A stretch of 64,000 nt of DNA, from positions 136,795,889 to 136,859,888 of the forward strand of contig CANTUZ010000002.1 in NCBI GenBank assembly GCA_947846985.1, in the 5' to 3' direction. The position numbers were made by a program, and so were the translations under genes. The notes beneath the pieces were generated by a model. It did no database searches and was not told the DNA's origin. It saw nothing but the letters and a program-made list of their open reading frames with translations. The DNA is from Fratercula arctica (lineage: Eukaryota > Chordata > Aves > Charadriiformes > Alcidae). The stretch's first letter is position 1, and each line of letters begins with the position of its first letter. Shown in pieces: positions 26,684-38,236 of the stretch.

Positions 26684-27235
26684 TCATTGAAATCCACTTT
26701 AGAGACACACTGCTTTTTACCATACTTTGGAATGAGTGCTCCTGACAGACCTGTGAAAGGCCTGGGGCAGTTGGCTTGGTACAGCTTGGGAAAGATTATG
26801 CAGGAAAACCAACCAAAAATCAAACAAACCAATAAAAAGGTTCTGCTTGAATATAGTAATGAATAGAAATGAGTTTAAAACATTGAGGACATAGCCCAGA
26901 GCAGCTGTAAAAAACACAAAATGAATATATTATTAAGGCTGTTACTATATTGCAGATATTTTGGCCCCTTGTTTGTTGGAAAATGGCTGTCCGAACAGTC
27001 TGAAGTCCTGCATGTCATCCAAGTCTCCCACCTGACAAAACTGGAAGTAGGAGTATAGGACTTTATCCATAGCAGACAGAAAGCAATCCTCTTTGGAGAC
27101 AAAGCTGTTTTGGGTCTTCTCACTTTCCTGAAAGTTCCATTGTGGGTTGTTGTGTTTTTCTAAAAAAATTTACTTTCAGCAAAAAATTTTTCAAAGGGGA
27201 ACAGGCCTTAAGGGAAAAATGTAGAAACATGGATA

Positions 27236-27249
27236 TTTTTTTTTTTTTT
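27236..27249. repeat. Poly(T) tract
   Basis: 14 consecutive T, about 300 bp from the MMP16 stop codon. Confidence 0.9.
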
Positions 27250-27555
27250 CCTCTTCATTAGTTAATCCTGATAGTTTATAGGGCTTTGAACGTGCAGAGG
27301 AAAGGCCTAGAATTGAATGACAAAGAAAGACAAAGGACTGAAGAAACAGCAGATACTGTGTATCATGGAAGCTTCCCAGCCGAGCGAATCGCCACTCATG
27401 CGCAGGACAGGCAACCCCCTGGGTTTTAAAGATCAGCTTTGATTCAGACTGACAGATGCCCGCTCCTAGCTAGGAAGCTGCATAACAGCTCTTGTGTTGA
27501 ATCTCAAGTTACCACAAACTCCTGGGAGGGAAAGGAAAAAAACCAAAACCCTACA

Positions 27556-27890
27556 TCACACCCACTCTTGCATAGAGCGTTTGCAGTACAGTATGTGGCG
27601 GGGTGTTCCTTTCCTTTTGAACTGGAACACAGTGTAAACCAAGACAAGGAGGCACAAGGCCAGGATGCAGGGAATGACAATGGCTATGGCTTTCACAGTG
27701 CTGGCTGTGTTGTCCAGTTTGATGACAATGTCAACATCATCTTGAGGGCTGTGTCGGTCTTTATCTCGATCTGTTGGTCCATCACAACCCATAAAATCCT
27801 TGAGGATGGATCTGGGATAGCCAGGTTCCACCCTGAGCATCTGGTTATTGAATTTCCAGTACTCTTTTCCTTTGTAGAAATATGTGAAGC
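27556..27890 (-). CDS. MMP16: MMP16 exon 10: last hemopexin blade, stem, transmembrane helix, cytoplasmic tail, stop
   Basis: The terminal coding exon follows a TTCTTCCTCAG acceptor and encodes residues 498-607, closing with TGA at 27558-27556. In order: the last hemopexin blade (FTYFYKGKEYWKF, then VEPGYPRSI), the propeller-closing cysteine in FMGCDGP at about residue 532, an acidic, proline-containing stem (533-564), a hydrophobic helix of about 21 residues (565-585, IAIVIPCILALCLL...), and a 22-residue basic tail (QFKRKGTPRHILYCKRS then MQEWV). The helix makes this a type I membrane protein rather than a GPI-anchored MT-MMP. Tail residues in MT-MMPs, including the cysteine and the terminal hydrophobic valine, take part in trafficking and internalisation. 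The tail and helix are the strongest evidence that the gene is MMP16. Confidence 0.97.
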
Positions 27891-30800
27891 CTGAGGAAGA
27901 AAATTGCAATTATTCATGGTCATATCACATCAAATCATGTCATCAACACACCATGACCGAAACTACTGGTATCAGATTATTTCGTAATTAAAATATTAAA
28001 AAGGTGTAAGGAATAGACTTCAGTTACAGGTCTTTCAAATCTTCTTTACAAATTTCTTTTCTTTACTGTCTCTAGAAAATCTAACATTGGGGTGGTTTCG
28101 TTTTTTTTTTTTTTTAATTTAATAAACTGGGATTTTATTTTCTTCCATTACTACAAAAAAATTAAAGGAATTCCAGAGAATATGATCTTTGACAGACCAG
28201 GGTCCAGCTGATTTGTTCATTCACTGAAAACCTAACCAGAGCTGGAATCCTCAGGGGCAGGACTTTAAAGCATCACAACCTCTTCAACATGAGAAATCTT
28301 CTGAAACAAGTTGCAATGCTATGCTACCAGAAATGAGAACTGACCCTCTTTAATGTCACACAGCCTACTGCTGTACTTCAGAAGGAAACTGGATGAAATA
28401 ACAGCAGCTTTGCAAAGAGAAAAAAGGTGTAACCAGATTTAAGTTTTCTGCAAAGAGCTGGTATTTGATCATTCAGGCGCAATCCAATGTTATTACTAAA
28501 CATGCCTAAATAGAAAAAAAGCAAAACAAAACAAAACCAAACCAAAACTTGAGTCCTTGCCAAAAATCTACATTACTTTATTATCCCAACTGAAAAATGG
28601 CATTGATCTGGCAAGCCAGAGACCTTCAGGAAGGGTGAACTTCCTCCTACTGTTTATGAATGAATGAAAACAGCCAGATTTTTCCTTATCTTCATTTTAT
28701 AGACCTCAACTTATTTCCTGCAGTACTAAAGGCCACTAAGAATGCTAAGATAGATAGAGCCCTATTTGTCATTTTAACAATGCTTCCCAAAAAGATCCGT
28801 AATTGGCTATCTGGAGATAATATTAGTAATCACCTATTCAAACAGCAGTTAGTTTCTTTCAATTCTAAAAAATAAAATTACTTGATAGTATATTTTGCAG
28901 CTCAAACTGTAAAAAAATCTTCATCATCTATGGCCACTTTTCAGAATATTTAGAATATTTGAACATTCTTCTACATTAGCTGTTTATGAAATTTTAATGG
29001 CTTCCCTAGCCACTGAAAAGGTACTGTTTTCATTTCCTTAATCCCTTGCAGTTTTATTATCTGCAATTGTGTTAGTGTATCTATAGAAAGGTCTAATACT
29101 GGTTAAAAAGAAAAATGAAAAGAAAAGCACTGAGCTGTATCAAAACAGTAGGTAGGAGGCTTGTTCACAAAATGCCTTCTATTCTGACTGGAATGATTCA
29201 AAAAAGAGGACTGTAATTCTTTAAATACAATGAAGTTTTAAAATTTTAGCATATATAAACTTCCTTAAAGCAATCTGTAGTTTAAACAAAAAATATTATC
29301 AAATGCAAGATTTCAGTATTTGGAGCCATATGTTACACTCTCTTTGTATTTCATATAACAACATGTATGTAAGAAAGCACTGTGCATACTGGCCCTGGAT
29401 AAATATTTCAGGTGTGGAAATTTGATATATTGTCTCTATCAATATTCTAATACATATATAGAGAACATATGCAGATATGCCATCACTAAGTCTATATTCT
29501 TACATATTTACAGAATACATATATGTATACATCAGGGGTACATATAGTATTAATTGTTATTGTACATTGAAATATTAAACTAAAACTGTTAATATCAAAG
29601 GAGCAAAGGAATTGACAGCCCTCATAGGTCCAGTAAAAATTCTTCAATCAGAGCATATTTTCCACTGGAAAACTCTGAAGGTAGTTTAAACTTTTCTGTC
29701 ATTTTGCTGAGGCAGGAGCCAGGATAACAGTCAGTAACAGCTGAAGGATGGAAGTTACCAGCAGAGAAGGGTAGTTCTAAGAGACTGAGTAGTTTTACTG
29801 CTTCTCATGGCAGGACAAGTGGCTTCACATAACTGTTGAAAGTGATTTCATCTAATCTGCTTGTCTTGTTGAGCCCGTTTTGCGATCTGCTGCTTACAAC
29901 TTTCCATGTGCTAGTCGCTGAGAGTAATGAGTGCAATGCCTGACCCAAACAGCATGGAAGGGCTTAGCAATCATTAACGTGTCAAATAATAGAAACTCAA
30001 ATTAGTAGTGGTAGTAAGCGCAAGGCAAAAAAAGCTCAACAGGCTAATAAAGTAGACTGCCTTTTCTCTTTTCTCTCTCTAAAAATTACCCCACCATCCA
30101 CATTAGCAGAATTTCTAGATGGGAGGTGAGATTTTCTATGCCGCTTTCAAGACAGAAAGAAAGATTTCTCCAATCTGGAGAACTTTGTCTGATCTCATGG
30201 AGCAGCAGAAAGGAAATTTCTTCTTCATCTATCTCCTCCTAAGAGTTTCTACCACAATGTTAGAAACCAAATCACAATATGGGAAGTAGCAGGGAGAGTT
30301 TCAAAGAAGTTACCTGCACCTTACCAAGCTTCTAGGACACTGAGTCAGGATGCTGACTAGAGTACGAAATTGTTTTTTTCTCATCTTTCCCAAGCCTCTT
30401 ACTGCAAGATTACCACAAATTTTTGTAGACAGTCAAGGAAACCCCTTTATGATCAGAAATATTTCAAGTGTTCATTTGCATGGTTTACACAACAGAAAGA
30501 CAAGGGAAAGAAAAAGGTATTCTTTAAAATTAAATGGATTTACTGGAAGACATGCTTTCAGTCTTATGCTCAGTTCTCATGCTTTCCCTTACGAAGCTAT
30601 ATAGTAAAACTTCCTTGTCAACTCTGCTTTTGCCCAAAGAAACAAAAACAGTTTCAGGCAAAATGCAATCAACTTTTTTCCAACTAAGCTGTGGTACTTA
30701 TTTGCATCTGCTTTTGTTTCTTTCTTTCCTCATACAAATAAAAGTGGAGTTGTGAACTGTTTCTTAAGACGTCTGTTTTCTTGATTTCAGGGAAAATGTC

Positions 30801-32500
30801 TTAGTGGTCTTCTCAGGAACTTTATGGTGTCATTTTCAGTCCCTCTTGCTGCCTTGGGGCCCTTTTAGGCTTTCTGAGAAGCCCAAGAATGCCCTCTTTC
30901 CCTTCCCTTCTCTGCGATCTCATGGCATGTTTTACCACCCTCCTCACTGAAAGAGTCAGACAGACTATCAAAGCCACTGGGGTGAAAAAGAGAAGTGGCT
31001 TTGATGTAACCAAGAGTCTTTCCCACCTTAGGAATGAGAGCTCTGCCTCTGCAGTACTTTCAAATCCACTAGTCGGAGTGTTACAGTAAGATAGTTTCCA
31101 TTTGTAATGACAGACACATATACCTGAGCTCAATACAGAAAACTTATTTTGGGGAAAGCAATCAAGGTAAGAAGAAACCCCAAACCTGCATATACATACA
31201 TATATATATGTGTGTTAAATTCCTTTTGTATGTAGATCTTTAAAAATATGCTTAAAAAGTACTGAAGGGAAGGAAACAGAGGTTATATCCGTTACGTTTG
31301 TCTGTGCATACATAATGTTTGTGCCTGTTTCCACATATATGTGTATTTACAAACAGTTATTGAGTGTGATGTATGCAGAATATCATCTTGACTGACCCAC
31401 TTTCCAGTTAAAACCAAACCAAAATAAATAAAAAGAACACAAAAGTTCCAGTCTAGCCAAAAGGCCAGAATCCAGAGACTATTTCTGCTTCTGGATAAAA
31501 CAGAGACAAAGCAAGGAAGCAATTAAACATATTTATGAAAAAAACCCCCAAACATTTCCATGGTAAATTACTTAACCAAGTTAGAGGTTGAAATAGGAGA
31601 CTGAAATGGTTTATACAAGGAAATAAATGTTTTTATCTGCTTATTAAAAGGAAATTAAAATAATATGGCAATATATACGTGTGCTGTCTGTGAGGCAAAC
31701 AGAATAAACTCGGAACATGCTAATAAATAAATCATAAATGCCATACGATTCACACACTTATCAACACAATGATAAGTGATGGCAAATGCATACTTTTATT
31801 CCTGTCAAAGGGATCTAAACTCTGTGCAACCGAGGGCTCTGCTGGCAGGCTGCCAGCAGCCCCTGGGTAGCAATGAATTCTCTTAAAATGGAGGAGATTT
31901 TGGCTGCTCTCATTCATTTGGAGGTGTGGCCAGCTGAGATTCTAGTTTCCTGTATGTGATGATGCATCTTGATACAGTTAATAGCACTTCATACTAACAT
32001 CCTTGTGATCTGCCTTTCTACATCGTGGGTTTACGACATCTTTGATTTACAGAGACTCCCAGAGATATTTCTCCTTAGATAAAGATTTTGCTTCCCTTTT
32101 CTAGTTGTTCAGAATGAAAGCAATACCTTCTAAGCTGTTTAAACAGCCAACACCTTGACAAATCAAAAAAGGATATCCTGTGTTTAGGAAGCTTGTTTTA
32201 AGAGGTACCATAATTCAGCAGAGAACAAAAAAAAATAAGTGAATTAAGACACAAGAAAAAAAAAAAGAATGGAGATTAAAGTTTACGAAAGCAAATTTGA
32301 AAGATTTTTCTCCATGGTGTTAAATGACACATGCAAACAGACAGCCATTTTCACAACAGCAAGTTCTATAGCAGGAAATATTCTGTTTACAAATTAAGAA
32401 TTCCTTCGCTACTTAACCTGAATAGTCAATCACCCCTCTACTATTCTATCTTACATAAAGGGTGTTAGTAAATCATTAAAACAGGAATGTGTTTGCATAC
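27891..32500 (-). other. MMP16: MMP16 intron 9
   Basis: 4610 bp intron with GTATGC donor and TTCCTCAG acceptor. It is AT-rich, with a poly-T run at 28101-28115 and TA-rich patches near 29440-29540. I saw no repeat family, exon or RNA gene in it. Confidence 0.9.
28101..28115. repeat. Poly(T) tract
   Basis: 15 consecutive T in intron 9. Confidence 0.9.
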
Positions 32501-32616
32501 CATTTTCTTTGTGGACAAAGGCTCCCTGAGGAGATTCTGGGATACCTTTCCAAATTGTGATTGGTTTAGGGTAACCAGGGTCCATGGATCTCATTTCTTC
32601 ACTGTATCTCCAGTAC
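32501..32616 (-). CDS. MMP16: MMP16 exon 9: hemopexin-like domain, third blade
   Basis: This 116 bp exon has an acceptor ending TTCCAG behind a poly-T tract and a donor reading GTATGC. It adds G to complete the arginine codon started in exon 8, then encodes 38 residues (about 459-496) with YWRYSEEM, MDPGYPKPI, WKGIPESPQGAF and VHKEN, and ends one base into the glycine codon completed by exon 10. The pattern Y-W-R-Y followed by D-P-G-Y-P is the hemopexin repeat. The frame is clean. Its phase borders (2 in, 1 out) match both neighbours, which supports the exon ends to the base. Confidence 0.95.
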
Positions 32617-34019
32617 CTGGAATTTTTTTTAAAGGGGAAAAAAAAAAAGCATTTATAGGAAAGCAGATGAGTAACTACGTATTATTTTTCCTTCTAACAT
32701 TCGCTACATTGATTAGCCACAAATGGGAATACTTGACTTCTTTTCTTTGAATGGACTACCACATTACAAAGAAAACTTTTTGCTGACTGGCCAACTGTTT
32801 CATGTAAGCAGAAAGAAGATAAAAAAAATTTGCACTTTGACAACTACACCAGCATGCATCCCACTTACAATCTCAGCAATTCTGATACCTAGGACTTCTG
32901 CACAGTGATAGAGAGATGCAACATATGCAAAAAAGATACATCAATGTTTAGATAACATTTTAATCGTGAAAAAGATAGTAGATTTAGATTAAAATGCTCC
33001 CAGCAATCTTAATTTAACTCTTTATATGTATGCATTACAGCAGCTTTTCATTGCATTATCATTAGGGAGACCCAGTGTAATACAAAATTCAACTTGGTTT
33101 TGTGCCTTTTTGCCAGCCAGACTTTCTCAAATTTAAAAAGCTTCACCATGTAAATTCTAGGCAACCCGAACATGTAAGAAGAATTTACACTTGTGATTTT
33201 ATTTACACTTACATATAATGTTGATAATTTTGTTGTCCTTATGCAGCTATGCATATCTTATTATAAGCTGGTCCTAAGAATTAACATACTGTATCTCTAG
33301 TATCTCTGTGTATCCTGATATAATATTAGGGTGGGTAATTCCATATTTTGATTGGCTCCACTGATTTAAAGCATACCAATTTAGAGCCTAGTTTTCTTGG
33401 ATATTTTTTTTTTTCAAAATCAGTTTTATTCATGTAAAAAAATACATAAAAAGACAGCCACTCACCATTTCAGGGCATCAAGAGCCTGAGAATATATCAC
33501 TTTCATTGATAATCTGGTCACTGCTAAAAATTTTACCCTTTTTCTAATTTGAATTCATTTGACTTCAGCTTTTAGAAATCCTTGTTATGATCATTCCTGA
33601 TATATTAAAAGATCCTTAAGTGGATGATATTTTGTTCCTGCAAAGGTACTTAGACACTTTAATCAATTCACATCTTAATCTTTTTTGAAAACAAAATGGT
33701 CTAAACTCCTCGACATTTCTCCCTGTGGGGCATTTCTCTGGCTTTAAACTTCCAATGAAATTAAAAGGTGGCAGATTTCAAGTGGGTTAAGAATTGGCAA
33801 GTTACATTAAAAAACATTTGTATTTATTTTTTCTTTTTTATGCATAAATTATTTTTATAGCATGATTTCTTAATCTAGTCACATATGCATCAGTAACCAG
33901 CCAACAAAGTAATGCTCTTTATTTTGAAATGTAACATCTTTCAGAGTTTACAGTCTTTTACATGGAGAAAGAAACATGTAGAAGCACTAAACAAAGCTCT
34001 GACATCAATACTACTGAAG

Positions 34020-34320
34020 TTCTTGCTCATCTTTTGACTATGTGTTTCTTCATCCTTAGTTTGCATTTTCTCTTTTTACATTTGCCTGTTCTCTCTCTCT
34101 CTGCTTCTTTATTCTCGCTCTTTGCTGAGCTTAATATTCTATTCTCTTATATCCATTTTTATCTGCATTTCTTCTTTATCAACTACCTCACCTGTTCCTC
34201 TATCCCTCTTTCCCAGAAACTTATTTCCTTCTTGCATACTTCCACTCATTTTCCTTTTTGTTCTTCCAACCTTTTCACCTTTTTGAGCTCCTTCTTTTAC
34301 TAACCTCCATGCTTTTCCAC
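34020..34320. repeat. Polypyrimidine-rich tract
   Basis: About 300 bp with a strong excess of C and T on the plus strand (CTCTCTCTCT at 34090-34102, repeated TTCTT, TTCC and CCTTTTT). In the MMP16 pre-mRNA it would be purine-rich. A 113-codon plus-strand frame here comes from composition. Confidence 0.75.
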
Positions 34321-34892
34321 TAGGCTGCATGGTGGAAACAGGCAATCTTATAGGACTTTCAAAAATATACTTTGTCATTAAAAAACAAGTGTCTGAGGAC
34401 ACAACCAGTGCACACCCAAAAGTCCCAAAACTTGTTTTTTCAGCATTGAGGAGAAATCCTATGGGGGATCATGATACTATCTAAGCAATCTGTGCTGGAA
34501 TAATGAGCATGTCTACAACTAAGAAAAAGCCTAGTCTTGATTCTCCTTGGCATGTCAAATGTTCACAAGCAGACTCCTCAGTGATGATTTGAGCTTTACA
34601 AACTACATAAATTGTGTTACTGTATGTCACTGACTGATAAAGTAACAAAGGGAAAATAAATGAAAGGGCACCTCGTTGCTTTAGAAAAAGGGAATTTTGA
34701 AAATATTGGCTAAAACGTTATTTCCTGTATCTAATTCGATTTACATAATCGTACTCTGAACTACTGGATGACTAAGCTTTATGAAGAAAAAAGTATTAAT
34801 TTAAACTCTAAAGTACAAAAATCAGACACACCAGACAGGGTCATAATCAAGGCCATGTGTCAAGAAGTGTAGCAAACCTGTTATCATCTTCG

Positions 34893-35850
34893 AACCATAG
34901 AACATTTTGGGTTGGAAGGGACTTTAAAGATCATCTAGTTCCACACTCTCTGCCCTCGGCAGGGACACCTCCCACTAGACCAGGCTGCCCAAAGCCCCAT
35001 CCTTGAACACTTCCAGGGATGGGGCATCCACAGCTTCTCTGGGCAACATGTTCCAGTGTCTCACCACCTTCACAGTAAAGAATTTCTTCCTACTATCTAA
35101 TCTGAATCTCCCCTCTTTCAGTTCAAAACCATTACCCCTTGTCTTATCACTACACTCCCCGATAAAGAGTCCCTCCCCATCTCTCCTGTAGGCCCCCTTT
35201 AGGTACTGGAAGGCTGCTAATAAGGTCTCTCTGGAGCCTTCTCTTCTCCAGACTGAACAATCCCAACTCTCTCAGCCTGTCTTCATAGCATAGGTGCTCC
35301 AGCCCTCTGATCATCCATGTCCTTCTTGTGCTGAGGACCCCAGAGCTGGACACAGTACTCCAGGTGGGGTCTCACCAGAGCGAAGTAGAGGGACAGAATC
35401 ACCTCGCTTGACCTGCTGGCCATGCTTCTTTTGATGCATCTCGGGATACAGCTGGCTTTCTAGGTTGCAAGCACACATTGCTGGGTTATGTTTAACTTCA
35501 CACCAACCAACAGTCCCAAGTCCTTCTCCTCAGGGCTGTGCTCAATCCATTGTCTGCCCATCCTGTATGTGTGCTTGGAATTGCCCCGACCCACATGCAA
35601 GATCTTGTACTTGGCCTTGTTTAACTTCATGAGGTCGCATGGGCCCACCTCTCAAGCACTCCGAATCTCAAGCCCTCAGGTCCCTCTGGATGGTATCCCT
35701 TCCCTCCAGCATGTTGACCGCACCACACAGCTTGGTGTCTTCTGCAAATTTGCTGAGGGTGCTCTCAATCCCACTGTCCGTGTCAGTGATGAAGATGTTA
35801 AACAGCGCCGGTCCCCATACTGACCCCTGAGGAATGGCACTCGTCCAATC
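34893..35850 (-). mobile_element. CR1 retrotransposon, 0.96 kb 3' part with RT remnant
   Basis: The longest CR1 copy in the window. On the minus strand it runs from the reverse-transcriptase region (IPQGSVWGPALFNIFI, then LSKFAEDTKLCGAV, where CR1 normally has FADDTKL) through ORF2 C-terminal blocks to the 3' end near 34893. The catalytic aspartate pair is altered to E-D and the frame is broken by stops, so the copy is inactive. It lies in intron 8 in the sense orientation of MMP16. Truncated at its 5' end near 35850; that border is approximate. Confidence 0.93.
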
Positions 35851-36078
35851 TTGTCCTACACTACTCAGTTCTTGTAGGAGAGGAACGAGAGAGGGCAAAA
35901 TGTCTGCTGTAGTTATCTTCTGTCCACTCTTGCTTTCACACAATTATTTGGGAGAATTATCTTTAGTGTTTAAATGGATCATTTCAAATACTAATAATAA
36001 TGATCCATACATGAGCTGCTTTAGACAGATGAGTATTACAATACCATTTACTATTTGGACTTTTAAATCTTCTTACTG

Positions 36079-36126
36079 GTTTGGGGTTTTTTTTAGTTTT
36101 TGTTTTGATTTTTTTTTTTTCATTTT
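36079..36126. repeat. T/G-rich low-complexity tract
   Basis: T-runs broken by G, ending in about 13 T. Confidence 0.85.
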
Positions 36127-38085
36127 ATAGCCAATATTTGATGCTTTGTATTCTATTGCTCTAACTTTTTTATGTCTACTACTGTTCTGGGACATTTAAC
36201 TCTGTCTAGATTCTATCCTGGAGCTCCTTAACTACAGGTTACTGTCAAAACCAAGTAAGTATACAGGTCCTTGAGTTACATAAGAAGCAACATTGTTATT
36301 TTGACGCTGGTGTAAATTTTTAGTTCCCTTTCATTCCTACCTCCTGCCACCAAGAAGCTACATTTACGTTACACCTTCTTCAGGAAAAGATCCACCACTA
36401 TAGTAGAATTATACATACTACTAAAACCAGCAGGAGAATTCAACTCTAACTTTACATTAAATAAAAATTGTGATATAAACAATACACATCGAGAAGCTTA
36501 TGGGAAGTATATGGGATTATTCCCGCTGGTGGTCAATATCCTGTAATAGCTCAATTATCTCTGCAAGGTTCATGTTGTTCGATCTTCTTCTAACATACTG
36601 TATTGCATTTATATCCTGTTGAGTTTCATCGTGCTTGTTAGCTCTAAGTAGCAACTCCTCTGTCAACAGATGTTTTCTCTGATAGTTCTTTTTGTCTACT
36701 GTTATTACCAGTAGTGTTTTAGGAAAGTCTTGAATATAAGTAATTGCCTGTGCATGGAAATATAAAGGGACACTGCTGTATAAAGGCTAAAGGAAGTACA
36801 GGGCACATAAGATTCCTACTGTATATACTTTGCCAGGAGTGTGGAGGCAGAAAATTATTACCTGAAAATGAACTTACATTTTTAAAAAAAATCTATTCAA
36901 CCATGAGAAGCAAATTATTTAGGCGGTTTTCTTCCTCACTGTGGAAATTCATTGCTTGAAATGATACTTAATTTTCAAACACCACAAAAAATTTTACTTA
37001 GTTATCTACTTTACTCATCGTAAGCACTGGAGTTTTTTTAAAAAAAAGCTTTATCAACAAAATTAGTTGTGACAATCTGCAGTGAAATATGACAGCACCG
37101 CTAAAAAACTATCAACTGTAGTGTGCTAAACATATTCTATGGTATGTATTAAATTAATTTCTTAAGTGATCCATGAATACTATTACTTTCCCAGAATCCT
37201 AAGTACCACACAGTAAGAAAAGCAGTCATCAGACTTTTAATACTAATACAAACATTACAATTATTAATAAAGAATAATTTGTCTCTGAGCACTCAGAATT
37301 TGCACAGTGATACATCAATCAAAAAACATAGTAACATCTTGAAAATCTGTAAAATTCGTCATTCAGATAACTTTCAGGGTTTCAAAAATGAATGAGTTCT
37401 GTTGACATCTCTATAAAGTAGACAAATATTCTTTCCCTTATTTTTACAGGCAGGAAAATGAAGACACAGAGACACTAAGTGACTAGTGCCTCTTTCAGGA
37501 CTGGAAAATAACGGATTTTACAATTTTTTTCTGCTCTTTATTAATCATAAAAATTAGTGTCGATCCTGAAGGGAACTGTAAGATTTATTTAAAAATAATT
37601 CCTAGGGACTGCTCAGATTTTTCCCTAGCTTCCTGGTTTAGCTGTCATTTCCTTTTCTTACCTCATTTTTAAATAGCAGAAGAAAAGTCATTTTCACTGA
37701 CCTTAAAAAGCTTTGGATCATGCTTTGCCTGTTTATGTGTTAGGATTTAGAAACGTGAATAAACAGGAGCAGGTTAAGAGTGTACATAACTACATTACTT
37801 TGAATATTTAAGTTTAAATTTGTCACAGCTGTGACTTGCCTGTTGACTTCTGAAACAACTTTTTCACTGGATATATATACTCATTTCAGTATATTCACAC
37901 AAATATAATTTAGGTTACAAGAAATGTGAAAACAGCGTGGACCTCTATGTAGCAGGAGTTAATTTAATACACAGAAAATTAACTGTTTAAATGATTTGAC
38001 TTCTTCTTTTGAGAAACAGAGGAAAAGATTAACACGCTTAGATGACATCCACCAAATCACTTCCTTGTAGAATTCCTATACCAAC

Positions 38086-38236
38086 CTATCTCCTTTGAAG
38101 AAGTAGGTTTTCCCAACATCTTCCCACCAAATTGCTGAATCAATGCCATGGGAAGGAATTCCACTTCCAAGTGTTATCAAATCATGAGGATAACCTGGCT
38201 GGAGAGTAGTGTCCTTGAAAACCCAGAACTTGTTAC
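38086..38236 (-). CDS. MMP16: MMP16 exon 8: hemopexin-like domain, middle part
   Basis: This 151 bp exon follows a TTTTGTACAG acceptor and is followed by a GTTGG donor. It begins with the last two bases of a glycine codon split with exon 7 and ends with two bases of an arginine codon completed in exon 9. It encodes about residues 408-457, including NKFWVFKD, LQPGYPHDL, GIDSAIWWED and KTYFFKGD, the alternating aromatic and GYP motifs of hemopexin blades. It lies 9.25 kb from exon 7 and 5.47 kb from exon 9. No stop or frameshift is present. The donor GTTGGT is weaker than the GTAAG of exon 7 but still fits a U2-type site. Confidence 0.95.

Larger units (their letters stand above)
16400..27555 (-). 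other. MMP16: Probable long 3'UTR of MMP16
   Basis: The region after the MMP16 stop has no other coding exon that I can recognise on either strand, and it contains little repeat DNA (one 56 bp CR1 end at 18581, simple repeats). A convincing mRNA-end signature occurs about 11.1 kb downstream at 16424-16419. Mammalian MMP16 is known for a very large transcript with a long 3'UTR, so one exon running from 27890 to about 16400 is plausible. A nearer AATAAA at 26683-26678 could give a shorter form. The block 27360-27540, just after the stop, is GC-richer than the rest. Its extent is inference; the sequence alone does not prove transcription. Confidence 0.4.
32617..38085 (-). other. MMP16: MMP16 intron 8
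   Basis: 5469 bp intron with GTTGGT donor and TTCCAG acceptor. It holds a strongly pyrimidine-rich tract on the plus strand (34020-34320) and a 0.96 kb CR1 fragment in the same orientation as the gene (34893-35850). The remainder is AT-rich unique-looking sequence. Confidence 0.9.

Noticed and set aside
33962..34303. 113-codon frame rich in F, L and S, looking like a membrane protein
   Set aside because: The hydrophobic composition is produced by the polypyrimidine tract (TTC, CTT and TCT codons); there are no splice-linked exons and no motif.
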